Shown piece after piece: positions 59,878 to 64,000 of a DNA stretch of 64,000 nucleotides. The notes beneath the pieces are model-generated. The model saw only the letters and a program-made list of their open reading frames with translations, made no database searches and was not told the origin of the DNA. The stretch is taken from the NCBI GenBank assembly GCA_963693285.1, contig OY848917.1, positions 20,565,745 through 20,629,744 of the forward strand. The letters are read 5' to 3'. The stretch comes from Xestospongia muta. Taxonomy: Eukaryota > Porifera > Demospongiae > Haplosclerida > Petrosiidae. The position numbers were made by a program, and so were the translations under genes. How positions within the stretch are numbered: position 1 is the stretch's first letter; the number at the start of each line of letters is the position of its first letter.

Positions 59878-61803
59878 ATGGCCTCACACCAACGATCGCT
59901 TAAGAACAAGTAAGATACTTCTCTCTCTCCCTGTGTACTACTACTGTCCTGTCATTCTAAATAGTTTTGTGTAAGACGCTTGGAGAACCAACCAGTTAAT
60001 TAATGAATATTATTAATTAACCATAACTATAGAAGTTTTTGTATAACGTGCGTTTTGCCCTTAATATAAGTTTGACTCAAACATGTCCTATCATTTAATG
60101 ATATCTAATTTAGTTATATTGATAATGTCCACAATACCTATGGTATTACACCTAGATTTGGCAGGAAATCCAACCGTCTACTAAATTGTAAGATAAATAA
60201 TTACATTAATTATATAGACAGTACCTATTTGTCCTACAGTAACTGGTACTTTGCTGTGTATTAAAAATAATCTCCACCTAAACCCTATTCTTTAACTATA
60301 CACAGTAAAGTACGACTTCCTGCTGGACCTGTAGGCACTACTTATTAAATAGATCATTTTATAGGAAACCATTATTCAATTTGAATTAACTTTAAGGCAG
60401 GCAATTGTCTCTAGGATTTGGCTTTAATTTCCCATGTGGTGATAGGTTCACGGCTTAAAAAGCAATCGAATTAGTTCCTGATATACAAAGAGTCTAATGC
60501 CGCCGAAATATAAATTCATGGAAATTTAGTGTTCCTAGCTATATATGGATATGTAAATTGTAGAATACAAATGACAAAATTAATTTATACTAGTATAGTA
60601 CACCGACTGGATGAGCAATCTCGTGATAGTAACCTAAGTAAGCTGTACTAAATGGGATGAGGATGTTAGCATTATATAGATAGCTTTACTGAGTTAATGG
60701 GTACTATTATAATTATATTTGACATTCTACAAAAGAAACTTCCTTAATTGTTGAATGTCTGGATTTAAAGTTATTAGTATAAGTATGAGACAACTATTCT
60801 TCTTTTCAGTATCAAAGGGGGTTCTAGTTTATACGATGTACTTGGAGTAAGTAAGACAGCTACTCCAGATGAAATCAAGAAGGCATATCGCGCAAAGGCT
60901 CTCAAATACCATCCTGACAAAAATCCCAATAATCCTGAAGCTGAAGAAATGGTACATTTTTTAATATAATAGTTTATGTATATTAAGTATCTGTATTTTA
61001 ACTTTCTAGTTTAAAGATATCAACAATGCTAATGCTATATTAATGGATGAGAGAAAGCGCAAGATCTATGATGACTATGGACCAATGGGATTAAAGATGG
61101 CTGAACAAGTTGGTGAAGAGGTTAGTTGAGATGATAAAAGGGTAGCTATATAGCTATCATTTATGATATTTACAACTCTCACAATAAGTTATACTGTATA
61201 GCCAAACATAGCTCATTCACATTACCTTGGTATGTCAATATAACAAACCTCACACAAATATTTATAGATTTTAAATTTATTGAGTTCTCATCTTCTAGAA
61301 TATGGCTTGCCTGAATAGCAAGCTTTTCATGGTAAATAAATATATGTGTAATTATATTACCATAATTATATCAGTATTATTGGAAGTATTTAAAGTAATT
61401 CTATGAATTTATTTGTGTACTAGGATACTATATGGACAAGTAAATATGATCATTTATTGCCTTCTCCTTTCAGTGTTGTCTAGTATTTTCTTGTCTCATA
61501 ACTGGCTGTTGTTTCTGTGGATGTTGTTGTTGCTTTTTTTGTTTTGGCTGTTGTGGTCTCTGTCTTCCTGAAGACAAAGAGTATGATGTACCAGATGATT
61601 TTAGATTTGATGATAACAATGATGATGACGATGACAAGAAACCAATTATAATAGAGCACAAGTCAGATTATCATTCTGCTGATGAAACTCTTGATAAGAA
61701 ACCAATTATACCAAACCCCAACCCAGCCTATTGTCACGATGTTGATGACAAGAAACCAATTACAAGACAGCCCAAGTCAGCTTATTTGCCTGTGAATGTA
61801 TAA
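59878..61803 (+). CDS. Cysteine-string protein, copy 3
   Basis: Five exons: 59878-59909, 60810-60951, 61010-61120, 61299-61331, 61474-61803, joining to 215 aa. N-terminus [10 protein letters not shown]. The J domain is almost identical to copy 2, with intact HPD. Exon 4 lost nine bases relative to the others, giving the linker [11 protein letters not shown] instead of [14 protein letters not shown], and the string has 14 Cys. The tail is extended with three KKPI repeats (about 61634-61800) and an aspartate run. The shorter linker and Lys-to-Met change sit next to the membrane-binding string and could alter palmitoylation. Confidence 0.9.
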
Positions 61804-62629
61804 CTTGGAATTAAATGGTGATATAATATTCAATGTACTACCTAGAAACTATGATGTGTTTGATGTTCATTGTTCTAATAGGTTGATTCATGCATGGTCA
61901 CTTACGTTGCATACAATCATACATTGACAAGTCTCACAACATTTTTTTACTATTAATTATGTATAGCACTGCAGTTTGTGTTAAACAATGACTTCATAAA
62001 GGGCATGTAGGTATCTCCTGTTTATAACTTCGACAGTGACAGCCCTTACACACAATGACATAGGAAATTTACCACAGGTTACACAATGAAAATAATTGGT
62101 TACTGTTTGTCTAACTAATAAGATAGACTATAACAGAGTCATTATTGCTTTGATAGTGAACTAAATAATTGTCGATCAGTTTAGTTTAATAATGATAGCA
62201 ATACGATGTTCACTACTTTACAACCTCTCACCTTGTATTGTTATACAACGTAAATGACCATGAATTGTTAGATCAACCAGTCTATTATTACAGTATTACA
62301 CAATATAATTATTTGCATATCATATTTTCATATATAGTAACGAGTTTTTATCTTTAAATTCACTTAATCAGATAAACAATTTTTTAAGTGCCTACAAAAT
62401 AAAAAAATGATATGAGGAATTAAGTAATTTTGATACCTAATAGTTTGAATTAACTAAGTTAACAGTCCTATTGAAGTTCACTAGGTGTGGGGTCTCCAAT
62501 CCTTTTGATTTTAAACGTTTCGTGCTTCTCACAAAGTGGGATAGTGAATTGTGGAGAATCGCAAGCATGTTTGTCACCTACATACAAGATTAAAAATACA
62601 TAACTACATTTATATTTGTTATATTATTA
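61804..62629. other. Intergenic, 3' of CSP copy 3
   Basis: AT-rich. The segment at about 62320-62510 is the copy-3 version of the duplicated 3' flank. No further gene or repeat recognised. Confidence 0.65.
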
Positions 62630-63440
62630 TTGAAGTACACTCGTGACCTTAAGACACAAGTTATGATCCTAGCTGAGTACACTCGTGACCTTAAGACACA
62701 AGTTATTATCCTAGCTGAGTACACTCGTGACTTTAAGACACAAGTTATGATCCTAGCTGAGTACACTCGTGACCTTAAGACACAAGTTATTATCCTAGCT
62801 GAGTACACTCGTGACTTTAAGACACAAGTTATTATCCTAGCTGAGTACACTTGTCACCTTAAGACACAAGTTATTATCCTAGCTGAGTACACTCGTGACT
62901 TTAAGACACAAGTTATGATCCTAGCTGAGTACACTCGTGACCTTAAGACACAAGTTATTATCCTAGCTGAGTACACTCGTGACCTTAAGACACAAGTTAT
63001 TATCCTAGCTGAGTACACTCGTGACCTTAAGACACAAGTTATTATCCTAGCTGAGTACACTTGTCACCTTAAGACACAAGTTATGATCCTAGCTGAGTAC
63101 ACTTGTGACCTTAGACACAAGTTATGATCCTACCTAGTACACTCGTGACCTTAAGACACAAGTTATGATCCTAGCTGAGTACACTTGTGACCTTAGACAC
63201 AAGTTATGATCCTACCTAGTACACTCGTGACCTTAAGACACAAGTTATGATCCTAGCTGAGTACACTTGTGACCTAAAGACACAAGTTATTATCCTAGCT
63301 GAGTACACTTGTCACCTTAAGACACAAGTTATGATCCTAGCTAAGCACACTTGTGACCTTAGACACAAGTTATCATCCTACCTAGTACACTCGTGATCTT
63401 AAGACACAAGTTATGATCCTAGCTAAGTACACTCGTGACC
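62630..63440. repeat. 42-bp minisatellite, about 19 units
   Basis: Tandem units of 42 bp containing 'acacaagttattatcctagc' and 'gagtacactcgtgacctta', with variants (gtgacc/gtcacc, ttatga/ttatta) arranged in higher-order blocks. Several units near 63110-63400 are 41 bp or shorter, which breaks the otherwise open frames on both strands. Unrelated in sequence to the 42-bp arrays at 271-575 and 3525-3870. Confidence 0.95.
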
Positions 63441-64000
63441 TTATGATATTTCATTTTTCTAGTATAAAGGGTCAGCCAAGAAAGCGCATGCTCTATCTTT
63501 AGGTTAGATATTGCATTCAATGTTTATGCACACAAGAGAACTACCATCAAAAAAATTAATTACCAATGGTTGAGCCTAAGGTCACTGAGTTACTTGTATT
63601 GTGTATAGAAAACAAAGTCCTAAACATTCCAAAGAGCATTGAAAGTGAAGATTCTAAATTTAACTGGTAATCTAAAGTATAAGGTTGATTTCGCTGTTTA
63701 TGACTAAAGACTAATATATCTATATATTTTGCTATCAAAAAGAAATGTTTAGTAAGAAAGTTTTACTAAATTATTCTGAGATTTCTAAGTAGCTCATTGA
63801 GGCTTCCTATGGGATATAGAAATCAACCAATCAAATTGCAGTACGTTGCTTATGTATAATCTAAACAGGAATGGCAACATAATCACAACAATGTATTGCA
63901 CAGCTGCATATACATGTACAACCTGACACCTGTAACTATGCTGATTTTATTGTCTGTCTTTAACTAATTCCTTGGTGCTTTATCTCCATAAAATAAACAG
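63441..64000. other. No feature recognised
   Basis: AT-rich single-copy-looking sequence to the end of the window. No exon-like frame or RNA gene was found. Confidence 0.55.

Noticed and set aside
62590..63127. Open frames on both strands across the 42-bp array
   Set aside because: Same artefact; frames exist on both strands and break where units are 41 bp.
63455..63485. Possible remnant of a CSP exon 2 start (ctagtataaagggtcagc)
   Set aside because: Similarity to the real exon start covers only about 10 bases and no J-domain sequence follows.

Overview
The window is animal nuclear DNA. It is AT-rich, with many short GT-AG introns (several under 80 bp), dense microsatellites and minisatellites, and metazoan families: fimbrin/plastin, EPS8, a USP53/54-type ubiquitin hydrolase, cysteine-string proteins (CSP/DNAJC5) and a modular EGF/sushi/Ig membrane protein. 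Compact genes, AT richness and the divergence of these proteins suggest an early-branching animal, most likely a demosponge; that assignment is inference. Exon structures were built by hand from splice signals and reading-frame phase, and the main models close in frame.

Layout. 1-1510: decayed copy of a homocysteine methyltransferase (BHMT-like) gene with duplicated flank; 1511-4277: intergenic, with a GC-rich repeat-like block and minisatellites. 4278-6407 (+): intact BHMT-like gene. 6615-13150 (+): USP53/54-like gene, 15 exons, 946 aa. 25860-17386 (-): plastin/fimbrin, 14 exons, 623 aa, convergent with the USP gene. A 3.74-kb direct tandem duplication (11375-15114 = 15115-about 18840) spans both 3' ends and leaves one intact and one orphan 3' part of each gene. 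26124-34349 (+): EPS8-like gene, 26 exons, 1549 aa, head-to-head with plastin across a 263-bp promoter carrying ETS, CCAAT, GC-box and NRF1-like sites. 49321-34928 (-): about 3058-aa single-pass receptor with signal peptide, ten EGF domains, two sushi, one EGF, two Ig, Cys-rich repeats, TM, and an acidic tail with 33-aa YQDI repeats. 53267-49591 (-): unrecognised 280-aa protein. 53429-61803 (+): three tandem CSP genes plus a rearranged CSP relic. 62630-63440: a large 42-bp minisatellite.

How the genes relate. Plastin and EPS8 both bundle actin in microvilli and share a promoter region, so co-expression is likely, for instance in collar-cell microvilli if this is a sponge. The giant receptor looks like an adhesion or uptake receptor whose tail could bind SH2 proteins or AP-2. 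The CSP cluster is a lineage-specific expansion of a palmitoylated vesicle co-chaperone. Four separate duplication events (BHMT, USP/plastin 3' ends, CSP, receptor EGF exon pairs) mark the region as duplication-prone.
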